A stretch of 64,000 nt of DNA. It comes from Neospora caninum Liverpool. Taxonomy: Eukaryota > Apicomplexa > Conoidasida > Eucoccidiorida > Sarcocystidae. The position numbers and the translations under genes are program-made. The notes below the pieces were generated by a model. It did not search any database. It had not been told where the DNA came from and worked only from the letters and a program-made list of their open reading frames with translations. Location: NCBI RefSeq assembly GCF_000208865.1, contig NC_018392.1:2624793-2688792 (forward strand), in the 5' to 3' direction. Positions 12,903 to 25,175 of this stretch are shown here, piece after piece. The stretch's first letter is position 1. Each line of letters opens with the position of its first letter.

Positions 12903-14806
12903 CTGGAGACAAAAGAAAGACAAGGCAGAAAAAAGAAGAGGAAGACAAGGCAGAAAAAAGGAGAGAAAGACAGAGACGAGGAAAGAGGCAGGACACAAAT
13001 GAAGACAAAGAGGGAGAGAGAAAGGAGAAGAAGACGAAAGGAGAGGATAGTGCGTGGAGAGAAAAGACGACCGGCAATCCCAAAAAGCCAGAGTCTTTCT
13101 TTATCCCTCTCCCTTTCTCGTGTGGATTGTGGGACGCAGCGATCCTTTCACCTTCCAGAAAAAACGCCTGGGGCAACACGCTCTTCAGATTCCTTCTCTC
13201 TCCGAGGCCACCGAAAAGACAAACGGGCAGATATACCTGCACACATCTACACTATACCCACATGCATACACACCACAGAAATCCACGTCCTTAAACACGT
13301 CTCTCTATCTTTACGCGCAAAGGGAGGCCGATCGAGGCTTTTATCGGTAATGCGTCGATGTGCGCTTTCGACAAGGCAGGGAAACTGAATTTTCACTGGT
13401 TGCCAGAAACCTTTTCTACGCGGGGCGGGTTCCAAACAAAAATTTGAGGAGTCGAGGAAGACGCTTTTCGTTCGACTTTCCTCGCGGGCGGTCAGAAGAG
13501 CACTCCTCGCGTGTGCACCGAGAGAGATGCACTGAGTGAACATGCCCAGAGAAAAAGCCGGCAAGACAAAACGGCGAAATCGACAGGAAAGCGAGGATCG
13601 CAAATGCATGGATACTCTCTCCAGAGCCTGTTCTGCGCACATTCTTGTATTCCGTGTGTCCGTGGACGTATTTACATATTTGTGTGTAGAAGCATGCAGG
13701 TTCTTTTTGAGTTTCCCCGTGACTCTCTCGACTGCTCTTTGTTTCGCGCTAGCGGCCACCCGTTGCATGCAAAACGTGTCAGGTCCGTCGCTGTCGTTTT
13801 CGTTTTTTTATCTAACTTTTTTAGCAGCAAGTCGGCTTCCCTCTTTGCTTTCGCCTCGCGCGACGATTTCTGTGTGAGCGCTCCTTCTTCTTTTTTGACG
13901 CGTTTCTCCCGAACCGCCGAAAAAGACCTCAGATCGTGCCGAAGAAACACCGACCGTCCTTCCTGTGCGATCTCCATCGAAATGGACGAAACTTTTCAGA
14001 AAGGAGAACGCGAGAGGGAGTGAGCGGTCTTGCCCTCCACCTCTCTCCGAGATGTCGCAACCAGCCTACGCGGCGGAGAGCAAATCCCGCTCGTCCCCGT
14101 GCTCTTCTTCCTCGCATTCTCCTAACGCTTTTTCTTTTCTTGGCGTTTCACTCTCGCGCCGCACACAGCTGATTCGTCCCTTCGTCCGCTAGACGGATGG
14201 TGAGGCGGCGGGGCTTTCCCCAGATTTCTGGCTGGCCTTTTTGCCGCGTTCGGAGTTCTCTCTCCGCTTGTCCTTCGGTCGCTTCGCTCGAGAAGAAGGT
14301 GGACCGTCTCGTAGCCTCGTCCACGCCTCTCGAGCTGCGCCGGCTCGAGAGAGAAAGGCATGACCGGACCGGTCTTTCTCTCTGTGGGCCTCTCGGGTGT
14401 CTGTACAGCTGCGATGCGTCCGGCGCCGTCGCGTGTCGAGACAGAAGAGTGTGCGCCAAGAGAGAAATTATGACGCGCTTCCCAGGGCAATTGCTATTGC
14501 CTTTTTGCCAGCCACCGAAAGGCAGGCGACAGCAGTGAGGATGCTGTAGGCACGCGTGCTCCGCATGCTCTCCCTCCGTTCTTTGCATCGTTGCCTCCTC
14601 GCCATCTCCCTGCCTTTCCTTCTCCTTTTCTCCAGCTCTCTTTTTCTACACATCCTTTTCGTCTCCCCTCTCCGCTTCTCTGTCTCCCTCTCAACAGACA
14701 CCTGCCACGGACCAGCACTGCGTCTCCACCGTGCGTGGATCCATCTCTTCTCCCGAAACTCTTCTCTCCTTTCCGTCGGCCTGTTCTCTCTTCGTCTTCT
14801 CGCGCG
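12903..14806. other. Divergent upstream region and possible first exon/intron of the coiled-coil gene
   Basis: This separates the minus-strand coiled-coil gene from the plus-strand phosphatase. If the 13817-13977 exon is real, 12903-13816 is its intron. From about 14550 to 14800 the plus strand is pyrimidine-rich, like a 5' leader. Nothing else gene-like was seen. Confidence 0.4.
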
Positions 14807-17348
14807 ATGCCCGTCCCGTGCCTCGTCGGGCTCGTGGCCAGTGAGGGCCCTGGAGCACAAGTCGCTCAGCTGCTGTTTTGCCTCCTCGGCGTCGGTTTGC
14901 TTCTTCACTTCTCCGTTCACCGCCGCCTCGCGGCGACGGTCGCGTCGCTTCTCCACCCTCGACCTCGCCACTACATCCGCGCACATCTCTCCGGCTCGGC
15001 GTCTTCTCTCCGCCCGCGCACGCACGCGGCCTCGCCTGCCTCGCTCCTGGAACGGTGTGGCGCGTTCACACGCAGCCTCGGCCTCGGACGAGACTTGCGC
15101 CACGGCGCGCGACTCGGTCGAAGTGACGCGCGCAGGGGACAGCTTCCGATGACGCTCGTCATTGACCTTGACGAAACGCTCGTCTTGGCAACAAAAACCA
15201 GGGTATGCATAGACACGAGTCGCATGCGAGAAGAAAAAGGCGCCTCGGCCTCGGCAGCTTTCGTTCGCAAACACAGAGAAGGGAGAGAAGGCTCTGACGC
15301 GTGTTTGGCGGGTGCCAGGGAACAGGCGTCTCTCTCTCGGGTCAGTCAGGATCTTTCCCGCGTGCGAGAGAGAGGGCCTTCGGGGCTACGGTCGGCTCTG
15401 TGTCGTGCCGTGTCGCCGTGTCCTTCGGCCGCAATGCGCTCGTCCACCCGACGCACTTTCTGTTTTTCTTCGCTTTTGCGATTCCTCTCGCGAGAGAAAG
15501 AGGGAAGGCTCTGCGAGGATATCAATCTCCTCCGTGCAAAAGGATGCGCCGACGCGCGGCTGACGGCGACACGGCAGGGTTAACAAACGGATGGCCGACC
15601 CTTTAAAACCGACGTGGCGCTCGGGACGCCCCCCCATTTCGCTTTGATCCTCTCTAACGTTCTTCGGTCTCGTCTCTCTTCTCTTTGTCCTCTGCTCTTT
15701 CTGCTTTTTCTCTCTCTGTTTCTCTCTTTTCTCGTTTCCTTGTGTTTCCCCGGCTGGCGCTCTCCCCCACTTCGTGTAGCTTTCGCCACTTTTTCTCTTT
15801 TCTTTGCTCGCTGCTCAGCTCTGTCCGGAGCAACTGGCCGTCGACGTGTCGATACAGGGGAAGCTCTCGACGTTCTACGTGGCGAAACGACCCTTTGCGG
15901 AAGTCTTCCTCGCCGAAGTGCGTTTTCTTTTTTCTCGATTTCTCCTCACGCGTCTCCGCCTCCGAGCTGCGCACCTCGCCCTGTGCCACGGCGGTCGGCC
16001 CCTGGCGCTTTGGTCCCTACGCGCCCCGCTTTGCTGCTTCTGACAGGCTTCGTTCGCCGACGCTGCCTCAAACTTTGTCCCTGCCTCTCTCTCCAAATGC
16101 ACAGAGACACCTGCACACCGATGATATATAACATATGCATCCATCTATCGATCTAGCTATCTACCTCTTTCTATCTATCTGTTTTTCGGACATCCAGAAG
16201 TATGTATTCTAATCTTATGTCTATCTATGCACGGAGGGGGATTAGCGGAGCTGATGTTTCTCAACACGCCCGTCTGTGCCTGCATATAGTAGATGGGGAG
16301 AGAGATAAAGGGAGATAGGGAGACGGAGCTAGACGGACACACATATATCTCGGTGGAGTGTTGTGTATATGCGACTCTCGTTTCGTTTTTGTCTGTTTCG
16401 AGTTTGTTTCTCTTTGTTGTCCATCGGATGTCTCGTTCTCTGTTCCGTCTTCTTCGCAGTTGTTTCCTCTCTTCCAAATCGTCATCTTCACGGCGGGGCG
16501 ACACGAGTACGCTAACGCTCTCCTCGGTAAGTGTACATACACCCGAAAAACGGAGCGCAGCGTTCCATATGCGTGACGACCTGTCCTTTCTCGCCCCTTT
16601 TCAAGTTTCCTTTTTTCTGCCGCTCGGAAGTGACCGGCTCTCTCGCACGGGATCTGTTGCAGAATCTCCTCGGCACTTTGCGTCTTTTTCTTGCCTTTTT
16701 GTCCCCGTCTCTGGCAAGCGGCGGCGGCCCCACGGGGCCTCTCTTCCCGTCTTCTTTGGCATTTTTGTCGGCCCGCGTCTTCCTGCATCTCGTCGCCCCG
16801 CGGTGATGACGGTTGCGGATTTGCAAAGGCACACAGAGGCAGAAACCGCCGTCCTTCTTGGCTTCGGGGGTGTCTGTGCAGACAGCTTGGATCTGCATGC
16901 GTATGTCGACCGCTGTCTGACGCGAGAAGACTGCCGCTTGGTAGGGCCAAACCTCTACGCCAAAGATCTCCAGAAAGTCTGTAGCGACCTATCAAAAACA
17001 GTCCTCATCGACGACTCCCCTGTCGCCGCTCTCTATTTCCCAGGTAAACAGTCAGCCTTCTCTGTACAGACTCATGCCAAACCTCCCTCACTTCTGCATT
17101 TTCATTACATATATATATATATATATATCCGTAAATCCTGTATGTATAAATACAATACAATTTATAGTATACAGACTATATATATGTAAGAATGGAGAAG
17201 GCTGTCTTGCACATAGATGTCACTAATGCTGCGATGCTGCTCCGCTTGCCTCTTAGTTTGTCAAAACAAAGCAAACATATCCAACGCCATACACGCCGAT
17301 GCCAGCGCTCATACGCACCTCAACATAGTTACACATACATCTATACGG

Positions 17349-17381
<33 letters not shown>

Positions 17382-17836
17382 TGTATGTATGTATGTATGT
17401 ATGTATGTATGTATGTATGTATATATATATATATATTGATAGATCTCGATAGACATATAGATAAACATGTAGGCACACAGGCTGGGCAGATGTGCCTATA
17501 GATACCAAAGTATAGCTAGATACATCAGGAGACACCTACAGATTGCCATACATACAGGCATACGGATCGTGTCTAGTATGTTTTCTCTGGCAGCTTGTCG
17601 ATGGACTCAGAGGTTAGGTGAGTTTCACACAAACTTAGGTGCGCCAGGTTCTGGTGTCGCGCGGACTGTCGCCGTTCGCATGTCTTTTTTCAGACAACTA
17701 CGTTCCCATAGAGGGATGGTGTGGAAACGAAACAGACACGGCGCTGATGGACCTTTTGCCGCTCTTGCTGGCACTCCGCTCTGTCCGCGATGTCCGTGCA
17801 ATTCTTCATCTCCGACATCGCGGACAGCCTGAGCAG
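14807..17836 (+). CDS. Dullard/CTDNEP1-like FCP/NIF-type protein phosphatase
   Basis: This is a HAD-superfamily phosphatase with an N-terminal membrane anchor, the arrangement of CTDNEP1/Dullard, which dephosphorylates lipin at the nuclear envelope/ER. Exons keep phase: 14807-15202, 15819-15917, 16460-16526, 16882-17043 and 17694-17836 or beyond. A hydrophobic segment lies near residues 20-38. Motif I is IDLDETL with catalytic D120 and D122. Next come FYVAKRPFAEVFLAE, motif II IFTAGRHEYANALL, RDCRLVGPNLYAKDL-like spacing, motif IV LIDDSPVA, then PIEGWCGNETDTALMDLLPL and the final LRSVRDVRAIL. Each matches the Dullard order. The C-terminus is unresolved. A GC-type donor (AG/GCAAGT) at 17837 would end exon 5 in phase 0, but the frame also stays open to 18851 through low-complexity sequence that runs antisense to the next gene. 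TIM50 is the main alternative; the sequence fits Dullard better. Confidence 0.85.
17352..17436. repeat. (ATGT)n tetranucleotide microsatellite running into (AT)n
   Basis: About 17 copies of ATGT are followed by an AT tract. The array lies inside the fourth intron of the Dullard-like phosphatase gene (17044-17693). Tyr/Met/Cys-repeat frames across it are artefacts. Confidence 0.95.
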
Positions 17837-18559
17837 GCAAGTCAGAGAAGAACGGAGAAGAAGCGAGAGACGCGCGGCGAAGCAGCAGCGCGTTATTTGA
17901 GAATGACCGCCGAGAGCGCAACCAGAGAAGGAAAGGAGGATCAGAACAAGCGGAGATCGTCAACGCAGAGAGTGGGGGAATTTAGAGATCGAGTCGTACA
18001 CCGCCAGGCGAGACATTTCAGTGGAAAGAAGCAAAGGAAAAGGCAACAAGCTACTGAAGGGGAAAGGCGGGGGAAGGCAAGAGGGACACGACGAAGGACA
18101 GGGAGAGAAGGAAGGAACTGCGAAAGGTGTCTCTCGCGTTTCACCTCTCCTGTTAATTCTTTGTCAGTTTCGGGATCTGTGAGAGGGAAAAAGAAACGGC
18201 GTGTATATGTAACTCGCGCGCGAGCTCGCGTTTGGTGTTTCTTTCCCTCTCGTGCTTCTTCGCCGGTTTTCGTCTCTGCTGGCACCTCGAGATTGGGCTC
18301 TGCGTGCCGTCCCCGTCTCTGTCCTTATTCCCGTTTTCCACTTTCGCCTTTTCCGGTTTTCCACATTTCTTGCGTAGCTCTCGCTGTCTCGTTTCTGCAG
18401 CGCCGCACCCTTTGGCGCTCCGGCGACAGCCCGCCTTCTCCTTCTCCGAACGGCTTTCTTCGGTTTCGTTCTCCGTCCCTCGTGGAGCTGACCCCCAGCG
18501 GCGGTCTCTCGACTTCCGCCGCGCTGTCTCCGTCCCCCCTGGCGCAGCAGCCTCCGACG

Positions 18560-20174
18560 CTATCCGCTTCGGTTCTGGCTGCATGCAGGTCCACCATGCG
18601 CGCGGGGTTCGTCTCGGGTGTCTACGCACCTCTCCAGCACGTTCAGGTATCTATACACCAGCGGGTCCGCTACCTCGCCCAGGGCGTCCAGGAGTGCGTG
18701 TACCAGAATTGCCTGTCTGTGGACAAGACCGAAGAGCGCGAGAAGAAAGAAGAGCGGCGAGCGAGCGAAGATCGGAATCGGGAGGAAGAAGCGAACGAGG
18801 TGAAGGCACTCGCGAGGCGGAAGAAAAAGGCCAAAGGAGAAGAAAGTGGGTAGAGGAGAACTGGAAACGCGAGGCCGACCAGCAGCTGGGAACCCTGCGT
18901 GCGACGCGGGTTGCCAAAGAAGGCGGAGTCACAGGGGGAAAGGCAAAAGAGGGAGAGACGCAGAGAGGACGAAGCAAGCGAGGATCGGAGAGAAGAAGTT
19001 GACGGGACAGAGAGGGACAGAGAAGGAGTAGATAAAAAAAGGCGTGTAACGAGGAGAGCAGAGGGTCAGCGACGCAGAGATGAGACAAAAAAAGAGAGTA
19101 CAAGGCAGAGGGGAGGCGCTCTCTACAAGAGAAAGACGCGTCCAGAGAGAATTCACGGTTTCTCTCCTTTTGGTTGAGTTTTTCCTCGGCGGGAAAGGCA
19201 GAGACATATGACCTGCCTCTTTCTTTTTTTTTCGTGCACTCTCTTGCTTGTGCTTTCTTGTTAATTTCTTTTCTTTTTTGTGTTTCCGTTTGACGTCCTG
19301 GCCCTGTCGTTCGGGTGGGACAAAGCGCTTCTCGAAATCGGCCAAGACAAGAGACGAGACGTTGTTTAGCCTGACGCGATGCTCCGCGCGGGACAAGCGC
19401 CGGCAGCGAGGCGCCTGCCGGGACGCACTTGTGTCTGGGGCGAGCGATTGAGATTGTGCATGCCTTTGTCGGTGGCCAGAGAGCGGTTTTGCGCTTTGGT
19501 TCGTGCGCTTGGCTTTCCGCTTTGAAAATGCGAACGCAGAAAGAATTATCTTACGCTAAAAACTGTCGTTTTCGTGTGCAGACGTGTTCACGAGTGTTGT
19601 CGGGCGAGAGAGAGGACTGGACAGGCGAAGAGGCGCGCGGAGAGGCGCGCGGAGAAGGGTGTGAAGTGGAAGGGAGCGGAGAGACAAGAAAGGAGGAAAG
19701 GAGACGGGACGGCAGAATCTGGGCGTGAAAAAGAGGTGGGAAAGAACGCGAGGCACGGGAAAAGAGACACACGACGCGGAAAAGTAGATCAGAGACACTG
19801 AGAGAGACAGGTACCGCGTTACGGGGGCCGTTACGCGCGCGTTCGCGTGCGCGTCGGTTCGCGCGTGGAAGATGGTAGGACCTGTGAGGAGAGAGGAGCA
19901 GTGCTTCAGACATTTTGCCCGATTTGTGTGTGAAGAGAAATGTCCTCTTTTTTCGTGGTGGGCTTCAGCCGGCAGACGACAGACGCAAAAACGACATAAA
20001 CCAGGTGTAGACGTTTTCCTCCTGTCCGTGTTTTCCGATTGCTTCTGTTTCACCTGTCTGCACACAGATCTCTCCCGCGCCTGATTGTCGCAGAAAAGTC
20101 TGGAAAAGTATTTTCTCGCAGCGAGCGCGGATCACCACCTCTCTTCCACCTCGTTCCACAGACACACGCCTCAA
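18560..20174 (-). CDS. Unknown helical protein, at least three exons
   Basis: I do not recognise this protein, but three minus-strand exons join in phase and read as ordinary globular sequence. The 5'-most visible exon ends at 20054 (phase 1, donor GTGAAA) and contains RARCEKILFQTFLRQSGAGE; its start is unclear. The middle exon, 19434-19295, starts after CTCGCCCCAG, contains NNVSSLVLADFEKRFVPPER and ends at GAC/GTCAAA in phase 0. The last exon, 18712-18560, starts at ILVHALLDALGEVADPLVYR after its first Ala, includes YLNVLER and stops at TAG. The composition (balanced hydrophobic and charged helices) differs from the Arg/Ser-rich frames around it. The gene is convergent with the Dullard-like gene and may overlap its tail. 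The first exon(s) were not found; an ATG-initiated basic frame at 21092 is only a possibility and would put the tandem array in an intron. Confidence 0.5.
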
Positions 20175-20254
20175 AGCGCACGAATCGCAACTGGCCCCAG
20201 CGCGAAAGCGACTTCTGACCCGCCCAGCAGGCGAAGAAAGAGGTCAAGAGACGA

Positions 20255-20776
20255 CAGAGAGATTAAGCAACCGTAGAGAGAGATTAGGAAACCGTAGAGA
20301 GAGATTAGGAAACCGTAGAGAGAGATTAGGAAACCGTAGAGAGAGATTAACAAGCCGTAGAGAGAGATTAAGAAGCCGTAAACAGAGATTAAGAAGCCGT
20401 ACAGAGAGATCAAGAAACCGTAGAGAGAGATCAAGAAACCGTAGAGAGAGATTAGGAAACCGTAGAGAGAGATCAAGAAACCGTAGAGAGAGATTAACAA
20501 GCCGTAGAGATAGATTAACAAGCCGTAGAGAGAGATTAGGGAACCGTAGAGACAGATTAGGAAACCGTAGAGAGAGATTAACAAGCCGTAGACAGAGATT
20601 AAGAAGCCGTAAACAGAGATTAAGAAGCCGTACAGAGAGATCAAGAAACCGTAGAGAGAGATCAAGAAACCGTAGAGAGAGATTAGGAAACCGTAGAGGG
20701 AGATCAAGAAACCGTAGAGAGAGATTAAGAAACCGTAGAGAGAGATTAAGAAGCCGTACAGAGAGATTAAGGAACC
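20255..20776. repeat. 21-bp tandem repeat array, about 25 copies
   Basis: The unit is close to AGAGAGAGATTAGGAAACCG plus T, with variants ATTAAGAAGCCGT, ATCAAGAAACCGT and ATTAACAAGCCGT. Groups of units recur in the same variant order (about 20341-20440 against about 20580-20690), which suggests higher-order duplication. Because 21 is a multiple of three, frames stay open across it (ISLYGFL heptapeptides on the minus strand), but nothing suggests they are translated. The array lies between the unknown minus-strand gene and the Dbp4 gene. Confidence 0.95.
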
Positions 20777-21842
20777 CCAGGAGACACGGTCGAGAGGAGA
20801 AGAGGAACGGAGAGACTGAGAGGAGACAGAGAGATTGACAGACGACAGAGAGGGTAGTAGAGGCAAAATTAGAGACGGCAGGAAACTTCGGTCTCTTCCT
20901 ATGCGGATATCTCTTTCGAACAAATCGTCTTCGCCGCGATGCCCGGGTTGTTCTTCCCGTCGGCGGGTTCGCGGCCAGAACTCGAGGACACCTCGAACCT
21001 GGACAGCGAGGCTGTCTAGACTCCCGAGAACTCGCCTGTGCAGGAGTTGGCTGTTTGTTTTGCAAAGGCGGAACGCTTTTCTGAGCCGGCATCGAAGCGA
21101 GTCTTCGGGCTCGAAAAAAAGAAATGGCCAGCGTCTTGTGCCGGGGTCGAGCGCATGCAGAGAAAATTTACATGTTCTCCTTTGCTCAAGAGTTTCGCGG
21201 CGAAGCATGCGCTGTGGCGTCGTGGGGCGTTGACTAACACGGAGGAAAAATCCTTAAAAAAGGGTATTTTGGTTCGCCTTCTCCACCGCAAATCGACGAC
21301 TCTGTTCTTCTGTCTCGCCTGCGGTTCCTCTTTTCCTTCCTCTAATTCCTTTTTCCTGGCCGTCTTTCTTCTCTCCCCCGTGTTCTCTGGGAGCTCGGCC
21401 ACTGCCACACCAGCGAGACTTTCTTCCAGGCTCGCTGCCTTTCATTTCCTCTCTGTTTTTTTCTCGTTTTCTCCTCCTCTTCCTTTTCTCTCGGGACGCA
21501 TATTCTCCGCTGCTTCACTGGGGCCACGGCTTCTTTCGCGCTCCTCTCGGCTGTACGTAGTCCCTGCCGCAACCAAACATTCAGTGTGTCCCTGTTTCTC
21601 CTTCTGTCCCGTTTCTCCAGTCCCTTCTCCCTACCTTCTTCTTCTTTGTTTCCGTGCAACTCCTTCTCTTCGCGCGTTTCCTGTCGCCTGGTTGAGTGCA
21701 ACGCGTCGGCTCGAAGCGGACGAAGCGCCGGACACGCGAGATCCGTCTCTTTCGCTGGGGTTTTGCGCCGTGGGAGAAGATACAGAGGAAGAGACAGAGA
21801 CGCCCGCGTCGTGAAAGAAGTCAGAGGAGACAAGTCGCCAGC
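20777..21842. other. Upstream region of the Dbp4 helicase gene
   Basis: No supported exon. From about 21290 to 21690 the plus strand is pyrimidine-rich, fitting a promoter or leader for the helicase that starts at 21843. An in-frame CTG/ATG-initiated extension upstream of 21843 is open but strongly basic and lacks family similarity. Confidence 0.45.
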
Positions 21843-24800
21843 ATGGCGAAAGAGAAGCCGCGTCGCGGGGGCGGCGCTGCCTCGCGTGGAGGCAAGAAGC
21901 GGAAGGAATTCCAAAAGGCGCCTTGTTCGGGGAAACTTCGACAGAAGGAGCAACAGGAAATCCGCGAGTTAGAAGACCGCATCTGCGTCGAAATGCCTCT
22001 CCCTGGTCTCTCGTGGCAACCCACACTCCTTCACGCGTGCCTTTCGTCTGGATCGGGAAGCGCTTCGGACGCTCACCCGGAGGAGAAACAGCCGGGGAGC
22101 GCCGAGGCACCAGACGCCGCGGCCGCTGCAGAGAACCCCGCTGGGACGCCTACCTTATCGCGCTTTTTCTTCTCCGACTTGCCGCTCAGTCAGTACACTC
22201 GCCGAGGCCTCAAAGACGGAGGTTTCCACCTTCTCAGCTCCATCCAGGCTCGAGCAATTCCCCACGCCCTCCGGGGCGCCGACATCCTCGGAGAAGCTAA
22301 GACGGGAAGCGGAAAAACGCTGTGCTTCGTGATCCCTGTAGGCGCCTCTTGTCTCGCATCTATAGGAAAACAACCTAAACGGCATTTACATCAATATCGA
22401 TCGCGGTCGACACGCCGCGCAACGCATCGATCCATACCACGTCCATCTCTCCATCTATCTGTACCTCTTCATCCATCTATCTATATATGTATATATATCG
22501 TAGGGAGATCGATGCAGGTGGACAGCTGTATATGCCTCATATATATGTATATATCGTGACATTTACTTTGCCTGGTGGATCGTTCTCTCTTGTGTGTATG
22601 TGTCATGCACCCATCGCTACGCGTGCACAAAGGCATTCATCTGCGGATCTATGCGCATCACATGTCTATGTATGGATACACGAGATATAATGCGCGCTCA
22701 GAAAAGACGTGCATGCGTCCGTATATTATATTTTCGTGCAAGTAAAATCACGCATGCGTGAGGATCTCGAACGTCCTAGCGGCTAGTCGCGGCGCTGGCG
22801 ACGAACGGGCGGTGTCAGGGAAAGACGCTCATCGAGTTTCCGTTTCGCGTTGTTTCAGCGGTTTTGCGACGCACAGGCGTTTGGCAGGTCGGTCTGCTTG
22901 TCTGATTTCCCGCGTTTCGGCGCCTCTCTCGCCCCTTTCTGTCTCTCTAGGTTCTGGAGTGTCTGTACAGAAACTGCGTTAGCAGCATCGACGGCTTGGC
23001 CGCCCTCATTCTTGCGCCTACGCGCGAGCTGGCCGTGCAGATATTCGACGTCATCAAACTCGTTGGCCGGTGCGTAGTGGAGTTCAAGGGAAAAGTGACG
23101 AAAAGGAGGAAGCGAATGGAGAAAGGAGAGAAGGGAAAGAAAGAAGGGAGAGAAAGGAAGCGATAGACGGAAGCAGGAAGAGAACTCTCGCCGGATAGAA
23201 AAAGAGAACGACAGGGAGTCCCCGCACGCGGGGATCGACGAAGGGTGTGGTGTGTGCCGCTGTCTCCCTCGAAGCTGTGTGGCTGTCCCTTGGCCCCAAA
23301 CTGCGTTGACAGACGGCGAAGGAGCCCTTGTCACCGAGCCTGTCCTCCCGGCGTCTCTGCATCTCTTTTGGCAGACACCACGAATTCTCAGCCGGATGTT
23401 TAATCGGTGGAAAGAGCGTCCAGGCGGAGGCGCAGCGTGTGAACGCTCTGAACATTGTCGTCGGCACTCCAGGCCGCGTTCTTCAGCACATGGAGGAGTC
23501 GCAGTTGTGGGAGGCGAGCGGCCTAAAGATTTTAGGTGAGGCTGCAACTTTGAACATCCGAAAAGACGCGACCAGCGGCATCTGCGCGCCACGGTTTTAC
23601 GCCTCCATCCTGCATCCCATAATTCCCCCTCTGGTATCTGGTGTTCTCTATCTGGCCTCCATTTGTACCTTCCTTTCTCTCTCTTCCGTCTCTCTTTCTC
23701 TCTCCCCTTTTTTCCCGCTTTCTCTCTCCCTTTTTCTTCCCGCTCTCTCTCACATCCCCATGCATTCTCTTTGTCTCTTTCTCCTTCTTTCCGCCTGGTG
23801 TCTTCCTTCCGCGTTGTCGATCTCTCTCCTTTTTTCACCGGTCACCTCCGGGTTGCAGAACGCTCTTTCCCCCCGAGCCTTCTTGCAATTGCTTGCGTTC
23901 GCGTGCTGTCCTGTGTTCCCCGCTTCCTTGCAGTGATTGACGAAGCAGATCGCCTAGTGGACATGGGATTCTTCGAAACCTCCCGGATGATCATCAGTCA
24001 GCTCCCGACTTCTCGCCAGTCTCTGCTCTTCTCCGCCACTCTCAAAAGCGCCGTCAAACGCCTCGCGGCTCTCGCAGCTTCGGTGCGTTTTGCCGGGTCA
24101 CTTTTTAAAGTCAAATATCGCGCTATCTGCTGAAACGCCCACACCCCGCGGCCTCTAAAGGGAGACCGGTTTACTCGTTCACCGACACCAGACAGTCCGA
24201 GTCCCCTAAACGCGTTTCTACGTTTTGTGTTTTGCCGAAAACGGTCTTCGTTTTTCCACGTCTTCTCTGCGCGCTCTGTGCCGCGCTTTCGCCTCCTTCC
24301 GCGCCCGCTGCTGTCCCTGCTCCAACGCACAGATCCCCCCTTTTGCAGTCTCTGCATTGGGGTCTGCTGAGCGCGATGCACAGCCGCGTCGCTTCCTATC
24401 AGCTCGCCTCCCCTTGTTCTGTTCCTATGCCTCGCCTCTCGCCTCTCACCTCTCGCCTCTCGCCTCTCTTGGTGCCTGCGGCGTCACAGGGTGTCTCTTC
24501 GCGGGCGTTGGCGGCTCGCCGCGCTGTCCCTCCGTCTGTCTCTCCGGGCGGCCTCGCCCCTGCTGAACTTCTGCGTGCGCGTTTCGTTCTTCCCGCAGAC
24601 GGATGCGGAGCGCATCTCGGTGGATCCCGGTGTGAGCGCGACTCCGGTGTCGCTACGCCAGAGCTACGTGGTGGTGCCTGCGCAGCACAAACTCAGCGCA
24701 CTCTTTTCGTTCCTGCGGACTCACTCTTCGAAGAAGATCCTCGTCTTCGTATCCAGCTGCAAACAAACGCGCTTTCTGTACGAGGCGCTCCGGATCCTAA

Positions 24801-25139
24801 AGCCAGGTACGCCTCTTGTTTTCACCGAAAGAGATCTAGTGAAGGATGCGTCTCCCCCCGGCTGTCGCACTTCGGTTGGCCGGCGAGGGAGGCTGTCCCA
24901 CTGCTCGCCCTCTGCTGTGGGGAGGAGGCTCTGGGAAACGAAAAGGCGGTCTGGTGTCTCCTCACCAACTACGGGGGGAGGTCTCGAAAACCGGGACCAG
25001 ACCTCAAGCGGCGCTGTTCGTTGGGGGCTCCTGTGGTGCATGCGGACTCGCGTCGAAACAGAGAAGCCGTCCGGAGACCGGGAGACTCTCCATCTCGGTC
25101 CACATCGAGACACGCAGTGACAGCCTAGATGTGGACATG

Positions 25140-25175
<36 letters not shown>

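Noticed and set aside
17352..17436. CRISPR-like regular repeat
   Set aside because: It is a simple ATGT microsatellite without spacers; no CRISPR array was found anywhere in the window.
20171..21208. A long minus-strand frame with many ISLYGFL repeats
   Set aside because: The 21-bp repeat unit is a multiple of three and lacks stops, so frames remain open by default. There is no independent evidence of translation.
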